Positions 28,623-37,559 are shown, counted from the stretch's first letter. The stretch: 64,000 nt of DNA from Paenibacillus uliginis N3/975 (GCF_900177425.1 NZ_LT840184.1:3202263-3266262), one strand, 5' to 3'. Translations and numbers: made by a program. The notes: a model not told the origin generated them from the letters alone.

Positions 28623-28652
28623 AAAAAGAGAGGGGTCATTCCCTCTCTTTAG
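28623..28652 (+). terminator. Terminator of the M60 gene
   Basis: AAAGAGAGGG and CCCTCTCTTT perfect arms with a 6-nt loop, followed by AGTTTT. Confidence 0.85.
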
Positions 28653-28787
28653 TTTTAGGGTTGATTGACAATATGTAACTTTAATAGTAAGCGTCAAATA
28701 ACCCACACCTTGTTATCAAGATGAGGGCTATTTTGCTTTTAATCGGCCTTAAATACCCTCAGTCTAGCACTTTATTTTCTCTGAACA

Positions 28788-28905
28788 ACTAATATAGCGA
28801 TTTTTTTGTTTTATCGGCACAAGTTCTTGTCCCGAGCCAAGGACAAGAACTTGTACCCATTGCCGTAAAAGACAAGAACTTGGTCCGATTACCGATTTGA
28901 TCCAT
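28788..28905. repeat. Family 2 repeat, lacking the left unit
   Basis: ATAGCGATTTTTTTGTTTTATCGG, the palindrome ACAAGTTCTTGTCCCGAGC / GGACAAGAACTTGT, then AGACAAGAACTTGGTCCGAT and TACCGATTTGATC. Its right end runs straight into a coding remnant. Confidence 0.85.
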
Positions 28906-28975
28906 TGCTTGACGGGCAAATCATTGAAGTTCGCTCCGGTGAAGAGGATATCGTCACCGTAGTGACTGAGTGATG
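28905..28975 (+). pseudogene. Tail of a SHOCT-like/DUF small protein gene
   Basis: After the repeat the frame reads LLDGQIIEVRSGEEDIVTVV TE and stops at 28,973. This resembles the C-terminal acidic strand pair of SHOCT-like proteins encoded beside DUF4097 genes. The N-terminal part is absent; the break is at the repeat end. Confidence 0.4.
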
Positions 28976-28979
28976 GGTC

Positions 28980-29315
28980 ATGATGATTGTGAGGGTTAAG
29001 AACAAGGAGCACGCTTTTACGATTCCGGTCCCTTATGCCGTATTGCGCATGGGGAGCGGTTTCCTTACTTCCAATTTAGTCCAGCGTAAAATAAAGGATT
29101 GGCTGAACAAGCACGGCAGACATGCGGGTGGGCACTCGAGCCGGAAGCATGATTTCGATTCGGACAGCAGCCGGTTCGGGATTGAACTGGTACTGTCGAT
29201 TCTCGAAAACCGAAGCACGAAGCAAGCGATTAGGCAGTTCATGAAGGAATTGCAATGTTGCAAAGTACGTTTCTTCCAAATAATACATCGCAAAACAGAT
29301 CTGAGAGTTCTTTGA
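28980..29315 (+). CDS. Small protein, related to SHOCT-like/DUF proteins of yvl-type operons
   Basis: 111 aa. The N terminus MMIVRVKNKEHAFTIPVPYA and VLRMGSGFLTSNLVQRKIKD resembles a family of short cytosolic proteins with a charged strand, an IPVPY patch and amphipathic helices. The last third (CCKVRFFQIIHRKTDLRVL) does not fit the family ending (a pair of acidic strands), so a frameshift near 29,258 is likely. Probably decaying. Function unknown. Confidence 0.4.
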   Translation: MMIVRVKNKEHAFTIPVPYAVLRMGSGFLTSNLVQRKIKDWLNKHGRHAGGHSSRKHDFDSDSSRFGIELVLSILENRSTKQAIRQFMKELQCCKVRFFQIIHRKTDLRVL

Positions 29316-29522
29316 TTCTCGCGAGAATACTGTCCAAGATGCCGAAGGAATGAGCGATTGGCTGTGTCGTATTTCGAAATCAAGACGTAGAGCATTTGGT
29401 GGGTTTACGGAAAAGGGCCGAACAAGCTCCTTGCGAAGCTCGATTTAGATTGTAGTGATTTTTGGTGCTGTCACATTTTGGGTCGAGCTGTTCGTTGTAT
29501 AGAGTGAAAGGGGGGAGACGGC

Positions 29523-30116
29523 TTGAATGATACGGAGTTAAGTCAGATCATTGCAGATGTGTTGGATGGGAACACAGAAAAATTCGAGAAAATCATAGAG
29601 GTTTATCAAAAACCGATTTTTCTCTACTGTTATCATATGCTGGGCAATTATGCCGAAGCCGAGGATAACGCACAGGAAGTATTTTTGAAGACATTCCGCA
29701 CCTTGAAGAAATATACCCAACATGAGATAGATTTTGGCGCCTGGGTATACAAGATTGCCTACCATCAATGCATCGACATCATCCGTAAGCGAAAGTTGGT
29801 GAAATATATGCCTTTCTTTTACCAGGATGAGAAAGAAAATAATGAAGTCGATATGCATATTGAAGCCAACTATTTTGATGAATCCGTACATCAAGCTATG
29901 GCGAAATTATCGGCGGAAGAGCGCAATTTGTTAATCTTGCGTTGTGTCGAGGATAAAAGCTACCAGGAGATCGGTTTGATTCTAGGCAAAAACAGCGCGA
30001 GCCTTCGTAAAAAATACGAACGTACATCTGCAAAATTTCGAAAGTATTATGCTCAAGTGAAGGGAGTGGGAGTGTATGAATATGGACAGGGATCGGGATA
30101 TGAAAAAACTGTTTGA
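29523..30116 (+). CDS. ECF-type RNA polymerase sigma factor
   Basis: 197 aa, TTG start with GGGGGGAG 6 nt upstream. Region 2 covers about residues 20-95 (FLYCYHMLGNYAEAEDNAQE, FGAWVYKIAYHQCIDIIRKR) and region 4 about 125-180 (LSAEERNLLILRCVEDKSYQ, EIGLILGKNSASLRKKYERT). It directs polymerase to a small regulon in response to an envelope or stress signal. The downstream anti-sigma gene overlaps it by 41 bp, so the two are translationally coupled. The ending GVYEYGQGSGYEKTV falls inside that overlap. Confidence 0.93.
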   Translation: MNDTELSQIIADVLDGNTEKFEKIIEVYQKPIFLYCYHMLGNYAEAEDNAQEVFLKTFRTLKKYTQHEIDFGAWVYKIAYHQCIDIIRKRKLVKYMPFFYQDEKENNEVDMHIEANYFDESVHQAMAKLSAEERNLLILRCVEDKSYQEIGLILGKNSASLRKKYERTSAKFRKYYAQVKGVGVYEYGQGSGYEKTV

Positions 30117-31026
30117 TGACCCGCGCATTCCCGACGCCGACTTGACAGGAAAAGTAATGAGAATACTACATGCTAAGCCAAAAGAAAAGGAGAGGTTTTT
30201 TGTGAAATATAAAGTTGCTTTAACTGCGTTTGTAGGTATGATGTTAATGGGCTCCACGGGTTATGCGGCAGTTCAATATCATTCTTTGAACAACAAGGAT
30301 GGCGAAGTCGTATATGAGACTAAATCGACGAAAGATTACGGAAAAACAGAATCGAAAGATGAGATAGAGCGTTACAAGGCATTTTATGAACTTAAGGATA
30401 AGGTGCTCAAGAACGGGGAAGCTGGGCTGTTCTATATGGTTGCCAATAACCCGAATCATGAAACAATTCTTGGAACGAAGGTGACTATCTTCCAAGATCT
30501 TTCTCAATTGCGCGATAAGATTACGGATAAATCCATTAAGATCGCAGACAAAGTCAATGGAAATTATACATTCCAAAAGGCGGACGTAATCTTTAAAAAT
30601 GCTCAGGAAGTGAATCCTCCTTCTTCGGAAGAAAATAAGAAAATGGCAGAAGAGCTGAGAAAGCAGGCGGAAGAGTCCAATAAGGGATATGCCATGATGC
30701 CTGTTGAAATGACAGATCAGTTTTTCCTTCTCTTTGCTACGTATCAAAATGGCGAAGATGAAATCGGGGTTAATATCACTAATCTGAGTGGAAAGAGCGA
30801 TCCTACAATGTATATTGACGAGAACGTTGAATTTAAGCAGGAGAAGGTTCAAGTGAAGGGAGTAGAAATGCTGCATACAGAATTTGGTCCTTCGCAGAGC
30901 CACGAGCTGAAATGGGTATACGAGAGCCCAGACAAAAAGGTGAAATACGCCTATACTTTACGTGGAGACATAAATAAAGTAAGCAAAGAAACTTTGATGA
31001 AAATTGCCGAAGGCTATTTGGAATAA
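30076..31026 (+). CDS. Membrane anti-sigma factor with extracellular DUF4367-like domain
   Basis: 316 aa. The cytoplasmic N terminus (about 1-42) would hold the sigma factor. One membrane segment follows (about 45-64, YKVALTAFVGMMLMGSTGYA), then a large outer domain with a C-terminal half like DUF4367 (LLFATYQNGEDEIGVNITNL, ELKWVYESPDKKVKYAYTL). No zinc-binding ZAS motif (HxxxCxxC) is visible, so it belongs to a non-ZAS class. Overlap with the sigma gene supports a pair acting together. Confidence 0.78.
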   Translation: MNMDRDRDMKKLFDDPRIPDADLTGKVMRILHAKPKEKERFFVKYKVALTAFVGMMLMGSTGYAAVQYHSLNNKDGEVVYETKSTKDYGKTESKDEIERYKAFYELKDKVLKNGEAGLFYMVANNPNHETILGTKVTIFQDLSQLRDKITDKSIKIADKVNGNYTFQKADVIFKNAQEVNPPSSEENKKMAEELRKQAEESNKGYAMMPVEMTDQFFLLFATYQNGEDEIGVNITNLSGKSDPTMYIDENVEFKQEKVQVKGVEMLHTEFGPSQSHELKWVYESPDKKVKYAYTLRGDINKVSKETLMKIAEGYLE

Positions 31027-31040
31027 TAAATATTAAAACA

Positions 31041-31083
31041 ACGGGAATCTTCTCCAATCCAATTGGGGGTGATTCCCCTTTTG
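31041..31083 (+). terminator. Terminator of the sigma/anti-sigma operon
   Basis: GGGAATC..CCAAT and ATTGG..GATTCCC arms, then CCTTTT. Confidence 0.7.
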
Positions 31084-31107
31084 GCATGATAAATAGGCCT
31101 TCCCTTC

Positions 31108-31150
31108 GCCGTAAAGGACAAGAACATGTTCCTATTGCCGATTTGATGAA
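31108..31150. repeat. Family 2 repeat, right end only
   Basis: GCCGTAAAGGACAAGAACATGT then TCCTATTGCCGATTTGATG, ending near GTCTAATC. Confidence 0.75.
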
Positions 31151-31284
31151 TGTCTAATCAAGATCCGATGCCGGAGCAAGCAGCATATGCGCCGATCGAT
31201 CCGCGGCCGCCCGCGGAGCCATTTCCTGCTAAACTGTTGAAGCATGTTTTTCGACTGTATGATATAATGCCCCATAGAATTTAA
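31150..31284 (+). CDS. Possible small protein or gene tail, 44 aa
   Basis: ATG 31150 opens MSNQDPMPEQAAYAPIDPRP then PAEPFPAKLLKHVFRLYDIM and stops at TAA. The Pro-rich head and amphipathic tail look coding, but no ribosome site is present and the start falls at the edge of a family 2 repeat. It may be the tail of a lost gene. No family recognised. Confidence 0.25.
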   Translation: MSNQDPMPEQAAYAPIDPRPPAEPFPAKLLKHVFRLYDIMPHRI

Positions 31285-31479
31285 TCACTTCGTAGTTCAC
31301 CTCTTACAGATTGCATGTGCCTACAACTACCCCGCTGCAATCCTCATCTGTCACCACATCCGATGCTTATTGCCTCGCCATGCTTGAAAGTTGACCGCAC
31401 CTACTCTATTCATTCTACGATCAACGAAACCACGGACGGGCCGAACTCGCCTATCCAAGCTCTATCTAAGGAGGATTTT

Positions 31480-32031
31480 ATGCAGTTAGAAGGACATCAT
31501 TTTTTTGTCATCACAGGTGGCCCTGGCTCAGGGAAGAGTACACTCCTCGATTATCTTGAACGGCAAGGCTTCATGCGGTCGGTCGAAGCGGGACGAAGCA
31601 TCATCCAGGAGCAGACGATGATTGGCGGTGCCGCTCTGCCTTGGAAAGACAGAATACTCTTCGCAGAGCTCATGCTATCTTGGGAAATGCGTTCATACCA
31701 ACAAGAACTGAAGCAAGGAAATACCGCCCCCGTGCTGTTTGATCGAGGTGTGCCTGACGTCATCGGGTATCTTCGACTGGAGGGGTTGGATGTTCCGGTT
31801 CATATCCAGCGCGCTGGCGAATTATTTCGCTACAATAAACGCGTCTTTATCGCCCCGCCCTGGCCGGACATATATCGTCAGGATGCCGAACGAAAACAGG
31901 ATCTGAAGACAGCTCTCCGAACCTTTGACACGATGGCGGCCGTTTACACCGAGCTTGGATACGAATTAGTCGAGCTTCCGCGTTGCAGCATCGAAGACCG
32001 CGCCGAATACATCCGGTCGAGCATACGCTGA
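31480..32031 (+). CDS. AAA_28-type P-loop NTPase
   Basis: 183 aa from ATG 31480, which has AAGGAGG 6 nt upstream (the frame is open from 31,315 but without support). Walker A is GGPGSGKST (about 12-20). LFDRGVPDVIGYL is the conserved acidic block of AAA_28 proteins, and VFIAPPWPDIYRQDAERKQD is also typical. Members are small predicted nucleotide or nucleoside kinase-like NTPases; their substrate is unknown. It appears to be a single-gene unit. Confidence 0.82.
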   Translation: MQLEGHHFFVITGGPGSGKSTLLDYLERQGFMRSVEAGRSIIQEQTMIGGAALPWKDRILFAELMLSWEMRSYQQELKQGNTAPVLFDRGVPDVIGYLRLEGLDVPVHIQRAGELFRYNKRVFIAPPWPDIYRQDAERKQDLKTALRTFDTMAAVYTELGYELVELPRCSIEDRAEYIRSSIR

Positions 32032-32044
32032 CGAAGGTTACGTA

Positions 32045-32300
32045 CAGCCCATTCCTTGGGCGGCAACAAAATATCTGCAGGGAATAATGCGATGCCAGTC
32101 GGCACCTCTATATAGTCCAATGGTGGTAAAGAATGAGAATGGAAAACTCTATGGGATCGAGCAAGATCATTAAGAGACATTATTTCACGGTTGGCTGTGC
32201 TGTCATTCCTTTCTGGAGGAAGCGAAAGAAGGGGATCATTAGTGCCGGGAAATTTATGAATGAATTGTATGAGGAACATTAATGCCTGAATGAACAACAC
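32045..32300 (-). pseudogene. C-terminal remnant of an epoxide hydrolase-like alpha/beta hydrolase
   Basis: On the minus strand the frame includes DYIEVPTGIALFPADILLPP and KEWAVRNLRQ. This matches the strand that carries the acid residue in EphA-like epoxide hydrolases (VPTGVALFPxE..PPREWAE). The catalytic Asp/His blocks on either side are missing. A short relic. Confidence 0.55.
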
Positions 32301-32388
32301 GCAAATCTAATCTGTCATTATTTGATACTGGGCTATCACCTTTATGGTTATTTAGATGTATAATCAGGGTGAAAGCTCAGACAACATA

Positions 32389-32433
32389 CGCCCCAGCCTA
32401 GGATAAGAGCTATATAAGGCTGGGGTTTTTTAT
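32389..32433 (+). terminator. Terminator-like hairpin
   Basis: CCCCAGCCT and AGGCTGGGG arms, then six T. It lies between the NTPase and the S41 gene. Confidence 0.75.
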
Positions 32434-32570
32434 TTACACTAGAGATTTTGAGGGATAGTTTATAAAATTGGTAAAAAATGACATGTAGATTTGCTGAGAT
32501 AGGTGAAGCAGGTCCTAGATTTGCAAGAATGACAAAAAGATAAATTGTTGAGCTGAAAGGTGGGAAAAAG

Positions 32571-34319
32571 GTGGGAGAAGGAAAAAGAAGGAACTGGAAG
32601 TCCCTGGTGTTTTTCAGTGTATTGCTAATTTTTATTATTGCAGGATGTTCTACATCACAAGAGACTCATCAACTCGGGAGAGAGAAGGAGCAGGAATTTG
32701 ACCAAGGAAGTGGAATGAAATTTTCCAGCCTTTCTGAACAAAAGATCGTGGATTTTGCTAAGCTCAGTAAGGTATGGGGAGTGGTGAAATACTATCATCC
32801 TAAGGTTGTATCTGGAGATGTAAATTGGGATTATGAGCTGTTTCGGGTGATGCCCTCTATTTTAGAAGAAAATTCAGATGTGAATTCAATTCTCTATGAG
32901 TGGGTTCATTCATTAGGCAGCGAGTCCATTTCTGGAGAGCTTGATGATCAATATCAATTTTCCGAAGATTCCATACAGCTCAGTCCATCTACAGATTGGT
33001 CCAAGGATGAAGAATATCTCGGAACGGGCTTGAGTCTTGAATTATCGAAGCTTCTGGATTCTAATATTTCAGAACGAGAATATGCATATGTTAGTTTTAA
33101 GGAAGATTCATTCTTTCCGTCTATGGGAAATGAAACCCCGTACTCTTATATGAATTTCGAAGATACAGGCTACAGGTTGCTAGGTTTATTCCGCTACTGG
33201 AATATTATCGAATATTACTATCCGTATAAAGATGTCATCGGAGAAGATTGGGATCGAGTGCTTCTGGAGTTTATCCCTAAAATGGTAGATGGATCGGATT
33301 ATGACTCCTATTTCATGACCTTAGCAGAACTGACAACTAGAATACATGATTCTCATGCATATTTGGTGGGCAAAGATAGAGAGACGATTACTGATTATTT
33401 TGGAACGTATCGGCTTCCCGTAAACTTTATCGAAATTAACAATCAGATTGTTATAAATAAAGTAATTAACAAGTGTGGACTTGAGGTCGGAGACATTGTA
33501 TTAAAAGTAGGCGACAAAAATATAGATGAATTATTAGAAGATAGAAGAAAATATATATCACAGTTGCGAGAAGACACGGCCAGCTTATTTTTTCTTGATT
33601 TATTCCGAACTGAACAGAAGAATACGGACGTTACTGTCATTCGGCAGGGAAATAAGATGAACATTAGTGCAGTAGGCAGTCAACAAGACATTAATTTCCT
33701 GGTTGATACGAAATCACAAGCAATGGAGAGTGGAGAAATCTACTATATTAATGCGGGTCTCTTGAAAGATGGAGAGATTGATAAAATCATGAAAAAGTGG
33801 TGGAACACTAAAGGGCTAATTGTAGATCTTAGAAACTACCCTTCTAGCATACTTACTTATGAATTAGCCAAATATCTGATCGCTTCTGAAAAAGAGTTTG
33901 CCACAGTATCGGTCCCCAATCGTCCAATACCCGGTGAATTTTATTACCTTGAGCCTATGGTTTCAGGGAAGCCCCAAGAAACAAATGCCGAGGTTTATAA
34001 AGGGAAAGTAGTGATTCTAATCAATGAACATACTGCTAGTCAAGGCGAGTTTACAACGATGTCCCTTAGAAATACAGAAAACTCCATAGTTCTCGGTAGG
34101 CCGTCTGCTGGAACTGATGGTGATATACGTATCATTATGCTTCCAGGAAAAATAAAAACCGCTATAAGTGGACTCGGCATATTTGATCCAGATAAAAACC
34201 CAACACAAAGAATAGGATTGCAGCCAGATATTCGTCTTGATCCTACCATTGAAGGGATTATGGAAGGCAGAGACGAGTATATTGAGAGAGCTGTTGAATT
34301 AATTAAAGGTGATTATTAA
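32571..34319 (+). CDS. S41 family serine peptidase, lipoprotein
   Basis: 582 aa with GTG start behind an AAAGGTGG site. The lipobox IIAGC (Cys about 25) makes it a membrane-attached outer-face lipoprotein. The N-terminal helical domain (KLSKVWGVVKYYHPKVVSGD) is followed by a second helical block (GLFRYWNIIEYYYPYKDVIG), a PDZ-like domain (about 300-360, GLEVGDIVLKVGDKNIDELL) and the S41 catalytic core with the nucleophile motif NEHTASQGEF (about 488) and GRPSAGTDGD. The family resembles carboxyl-terminal processing/tricorn-core proteases that degrade extracytoplasmic peptides. It is preceded by its own intergenic region and probably transcribed alone. Confidence 0.88.
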   Translation: MGEGKRRNWKSLVFFSVLLIFIIAGCSTSQETHQLGREKEQEFDQGSGMKFSSLSEQKIVDFAKLSKVWGVVKYYHPKVVSGDVNWDYELFRVMPSILEENSDVNSILYEWVHSLGSESISGELDDQYQFSEDSIQLSPSTDWSKDEEYLGTGLSLELSKLLDSNISEREYAYVSFKEDSFFPSMGNETPYSYMNFEDTGYRLLGLFRYWNIIEYYYPYKDVIGEDWDRVLLEFIPKMVDGSDYDSYFMTLAELTTRIHDSHAYLVGKDRETITDYFGTYRLPVNFIEINNQIVINKVINKCGLEVGDIVLKVGDKNIDELLEDRRKYISQLREDTASLFFLDLFRTEQKNTDVTVIRQGNKMNISAVGSQQDINFLVDTKSQAMESGEIYYINAGLLKDGEIDKIMKKWWNTKGLIVDLRNYPSSILTYELAKYLIASEKEFATVSVPNRPIPGEFYYLEPMVSGKPQETNAEVYKGKVVILINEHTASQGEFTTMSLRNTENSIVLGRPSAGTDGDIRIIMLPGKIKTAISGLGIFDPDKNPTQRIGLQPDIRLDPTIEGIMEGRDEYIERAVELIKGDY

Positions 34320-34393
34320 TTATGAAAGTGTATTTGGAATATAAATGAACAGCTATACACTTCCGGGGCCTGATTTTTTTAGGGAGGAATGAG

Positions 34394-34987
34394 ATGAAGA
34401 CTAGACGGGTCATATTAATCAGCTTAATTGTTGCAGTTATCGCTGTTTGTGCGGCGTGGGTGGTATATAAAATACTTCCTCATTCAGTCAATGTAACGTT
34501 GACGGGTATTAAGTATAAACTTGGCTCCGATGGGGCGAAGGCAGATGCGGAACAGGCAACGGTAGTTATTCGAGGCAAGCTGTATACAACCCTGATGGGT
34601 CAGCGTACCTTTAAAGGTGAAATAAATATTGTTGGAGAACAAATCCCCGTGCCACCGGATCAGCGTAATTTGGAGATAAGTTTTTTTAGTGAAGGCTTTG
34701 GTGTCATGGTATATCCTTATTTTTACTTTGATCAGAGGGGAGCTACAAAGGGAAGTAATAGCTATGTCTCGCATTTATTGTTCACTAACAAGGATGTTAG
34801 TCAAGTGGCGTTTCTTTTGAATATGGCTAATGAACAGAATTTAACCAATAAGTCTGAGGAGGATCTTCAGCAAACTGTTAATTGGGACAGCGAAAATGGA
34901 TATATAATTGCGGCACCTGCGTCCACTCGTGAAGAGGCGTTGGCCCTGTCTAATAAATTGATGCATAGATATCAGCGTGATGAGTAA
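34394..34987 (+). CDS. Membrane-anchored protein of unknown function
   Basis: 197 aa, with AGGGAGG 7 nt before the ATG. One N-terminal membrane segment (about 5-27, VILISLIVAVIAVCAAWVVY) is followed by an all-beta outer domain (VNVTLTGIKYKLGSDGAKAD, GKLYTTLMGQRTFKGEINIV) and a helical end. It resembles small exported proteins often found beside DUF4362 proteins, and the next gene overlaps its end by 11 bp. No function assigned. Confidence 0.6.
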   Translation: MKTRRVILISLIVAVIAVCAAWVVYKILPHSVNVTLTGIKYKLGSDGAKADAEQATVVIRGKLYTTLMGQRTFKGEINIVGEQIPVPPDQRNLEISFFSEGFGVMVYPYFYFDQRGATKGSNSYVSHLLFTNKDVSQVAFLLNMANEQNLTNKSEEDLQQTVNWDSENGYIIAAPASTREEALALSNKLMHRYQRDE

Positions 34988-35243
34988 TAGAGTGGGCTAT
35001 GTTGTTGCAGGGCCTCCTGGGTTAGTTAATGTAGATAAACTAGAGAAGTTCTATGATGATTATTTGAATAAGACAAGCAGCCGTGTTGCGCTTGCTCGTT
35101 ACACTGACGAAGGTGATCCAATATATATAGATCTCGAGTTTAATGGAGAAGAAATTCTATATACTTACGATAACTCTTGGGACGGATTCGGAGGTCAGAA
35201 CAAAGGGGTACAGAAAACGACTTGTACGAAATCAGATGTGTGA
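34977..35243 (+). CDS. DUF4362 domain protein, probably lacking its N terminus
   Basis: 88 aa. The core LEKFYDDYLNKTSSRVALAR and YTDEGDPIYIDLEFNGEEIL fits DUF4362. Full-length members are exported lipoproteins with an N-terminal signal and a few more residues after the YTYDNSWDGFGG block. Here the start overlaps the preceding gene (ATGATGAG within its stop region), and neither signal nor lipobox is present, so it is probably a remnant. Confidence 0.55.
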   Translation: MMSNRVGYVVAGPPGLVNVDKLEKFYDDYLNKTSSRVALARYTDEGDPIYIDLEFNGEEILYTYDNSWDGFGGQNKGVQKTTCTKSDV

Positions 35244-35402
35244 TGTCTAATGACACAAAAGTGTCCCCATTACATAAAGCACTAAAGCCTGATTCTTAGG
35301 GCTTTTTTATTTTAATGTGGTAAGATTTGTGTCATGGAAAAATGAACAAATGTGACCACATTGTAGGATTTTGACACAAATGTGGCTACATTGTAGAAGC
35401 CT
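35243..35402. repeat. Family 3 element: hairpin terminator plus tandem ACAAATGTG units
   Basis: GACACAAAAGTGTCC, a hairpin TAAAGCCTGATTCTTAGGGCTTTTTTA, then ACAAATGTGACCACATTGTA and ACAAATGTGGCTACATTGTA in tandem 34 bp apart. The layout (U-tract hairpin followed by tandem short units in a palindromic context) parallels family 2, with a different sequence. Confidence 0.6.
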
Positions 35403-35488
35403 TATCCCTTATTTATTTTCAATACCCGAGAAAATGAGTAGCGTGGTAAAATGTGTTAATAAATGGAGGGGGAACAGGTGATATCTTG

Positions 35489-35805
35489 ATGAAGATGACC
35501 ACAGAACATTATAAGATTAAGGTTTATAATTTAGTGGGAGACGAGTACACAGTTCTTGGAACTTTTTAAACGCTAATACCAAGATCACCATAAGACATAA
35601 CAAATGTAGTTCTGAAATATCGATTAGACCGTATTTGTTCATCAACGGCACAAGATGCAGAAAGTGCTTTATTGAAGGAAGGAGAAAGACCCAGGATCAA
35701 TTTGAAGATGAAGTTCGGAAACTCGTCGCCGATGAGTTTCGAGTTATCGGCAATTATGTTTCAAATGGTACTAAAATAGAGATCCACTATAATAAATGTT
35801 CTTAA
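35489..35805 (+). pseudogene. Frameshifted zinc-ribbon-like protein
   Basis: GGAGGGGGA lies upstream of ATG 35489. The frame reads MKMTTEHYKIKVYNLVGDEY TVLGTF, stops, then continues after a shift near 35,568 as NTKITIRHNKCSSEISIRPY, LFINGTRCRKC and EDEVRKLVADEFRVIGNYVS NGTKIEIHYNKCS. The unit (YTVLG..I..H..C......P..F..G.RC..C) is a repeated Cys-based module common in phage and mobile-element endonuclease-associated proteins. One and a half modules are present. Non-functional unless the shift is an error. Confidence 0.55.
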
Positions 35806-35874
35806 CTGGAAACCATTTTTTAGATTGTGTTAATCTGTCTAATAGTGAACTCAATTTAGAGAGAGGGATGTTAC

Positions 35875-36552
35875 TTGAAAAGAAACGTATTATATATTGA
35901 AGATAATGAGAAAATAGGCAGTTGGGTAAAAGAAGAATTGGAACAGCGAGGATTTTCAGTTCAGTGGCTGCTTTCTGGTGAAGGAGCGGAAAAAGAAGTA
36001 AATCAGCATGAAATAGTTATTTTGGATATCATGTTACCCGGTTTAGACGGATTTACTGTGGGAAAACGATTAAAAAAGGCAGCTCCTGCTGTTCCTATTT
36101 TGCTGTTATCTGCTCGAACATCGATAGATGACAAGGTAGATGGTTTACAATTTGCTGATGACTATTTAACGAAACCATTCCATACGGATGAATTAGTTGC
36201 AAGATTAGAAGTATTAATCCGTCGAAGTGGTGGAACACATTCCGAACGCATTTCATTAGGAAATCATATTGAAGTAGACCCAGAAGCCCAAATGGTATTT
36301 GACAAACGCACAGGTGAAGAAATTATATTGACAGGGAAACAGCATCAAATTTTAATGTATTTCTTACGCCACCCTAATCAAGTTTTACCAAAAGAACAAA
36401 TTTATGAAGCAATTTGGGAAGAAGCTTATATAACTGGGGATAAAACATTAATGGTGCATATCCGTCGACTGCGTCAAAAGTTGGAACGTAATCCAGATTC
36501 CCCAGAGATTATTGAAACATTGAAGGGAATAGGCTATCGGGTGAAACTATGA
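35875..36552 (+). CDS. OmpR-family response regulator
   Basis: 225 aa, TTG start. Receiver domain: acidic pair EDN (about 9-11), phospho-acceptor Asp about 52 in VILDIMLPG, and Lys in YLTKPF (about 102). The C-terminal winged helix (about 130-225) ends IIETLKGIGYRVKL. Its stop overlaps the kinase start by 4 bp. With that kinase and the downstream ABC transporter it forms a typical Firmicutes antimicrobial-sensing cassette, probably sensing a peptide or drug and inducing the transporter. Confidence 0.95.
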   Translation: MKRNVLYIEDNEKIGSWVKEELEQRGFSVQWLLSGEGAEKEVNQHEIVILDIMLPGLDGFTVGKRLKKAAPAVPILLLSARTSIDDKVDGLQFADDYLTKPFHTDELVARLEVLIRRSGGTHSERISLGNHIEVDPEAQMVFDKRTGEEIILTGKQHQILMYFLRHPNQVLPKEQIYEAIWEEAYITGDKTLMVHIRRLRQKLERNPDSPEIIETLKGIGYRVKL

Positions 36553-37559
36553 AACAGACTAGATCATTATTTCGTCGTTTTCTAAAAGGACATTTTCTAT
36601 TTATCTTTTTTCCTCCAATTGTGCTTATTTTCTTCTCTGCGTTCATTGACTTTTCGGGTATCAATGAAGAAGATTTGAATACGTTAAATCTATTTTACGT
36701 TATATTACTTTTGTTTGGTTTTATTATTGTCGCATTTGTTGTAATGTCTTGGCTTTTCTTCTTGAGACTTCGTAAACGTCTCACCCGCTTACAGGAAGTC
36801 ATGTCATTTTCAGCTAATAATAACTCGTTTCCTAAACCAATATCTGTTCAAACGGATCGTATGGATGAAATAGACCAGTTAGGAAGTTCTTTTAATTGGA
36901 TGATTCAGCAGCTTGAAGACAGTCGCAAGCGAGAATATGAAGAGGAATTATTACGACATCGTCTCATTGCGAATTTATCTCACGACTTACGAACGCCACT
37001 TACCATTTTGAGAGGACATGTCACCAGATTAAATAAAGAATCAATAAGTTTAGAAGGACAAAACTCATTAACAGAGATGAACCATACGATTACAAGAGTC
37101 GGAGATCTAATGGATGATTTACTTTCCTATACATTGCTTACATCAGGGAAACATCCTTTTCATCCCACTTCAACAGATATTGGACGTTTAGTAAGAGCAT
37201 CTGTTGCTGCGTGGTATCCTGTATTTGAAGAAAAAGAAATTCAACTCGATGTTGATTTACCGTCAGAGGAGACTTTTTATTGGGAAGCAGATCCTAAATG
37301 GATGACACGAGTTCTGGATAATTTATTTCAGAATATTCTTCGTCATGCAGCAGAGGGGAAATATGCAAACATTGTGGTTGATGTAGAACAAGAACAGATC
37401 ATTGTTGCAGACAGAGGTCCAGGTATGGATAACTCTTCCTATGAGCGTGGGGCGGGAATTGGTTTATCGGCTTCAAATTATATGTTGAAAAAAATGAAGC
37501 TGAAAGCTGACTTTACATCAAATGAAAATGGCACAAGAGTAGCTATTGGTAGAGCTTAA
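36549..37559 (+). CDS. Sensor histidine kinase
   Basis: 336 aa. Two membrane segments (about 14-33 and 48-75) enclose a very short outer loop, as in intramembrane-sensing kinases. After a HAMP-like linker the H-box is LIANLSHDLRTPLTILRGH, the N-box RVLDNLFQNILRHA, and the G-boxes VADRGPGMDNS and GAGIGLSAS. It would phosphorylate the adjoining regulator. The lack of an outer sensor domain suggests sensing through the membrane or through the ABC transporter (inference). Confidence 0.93.
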   Translation: MKQTRSLFRRFLKGHFLFIFFPPIVLIFFSAFIDFSGINEEDLNTLNLFYVILLLFGFIIVAFVVMSWLFFLRLRKRLTRLQEVMSFSANNNSFPKPISVQTDRMDEIDQLGSSFNWMIQQLEDSRKREYEEELLRHRLIANLSHDLRTPLTILRGHVTRLNKESISLEGQNSLTEMNHTITRVGDLMDDLLSYTLLTSGKHPFHPTSTDIGRLVRASVAAWYPVFEEKEIQLDVDLPSEETFYWEADPKWMTRVLDNLFQNILRHAAEGKYANIVVDVEQEQIIVADRGPGMDNSSYERGAGIGLSASNYMLKKMKLKADFTSNENGTRVAIGRA

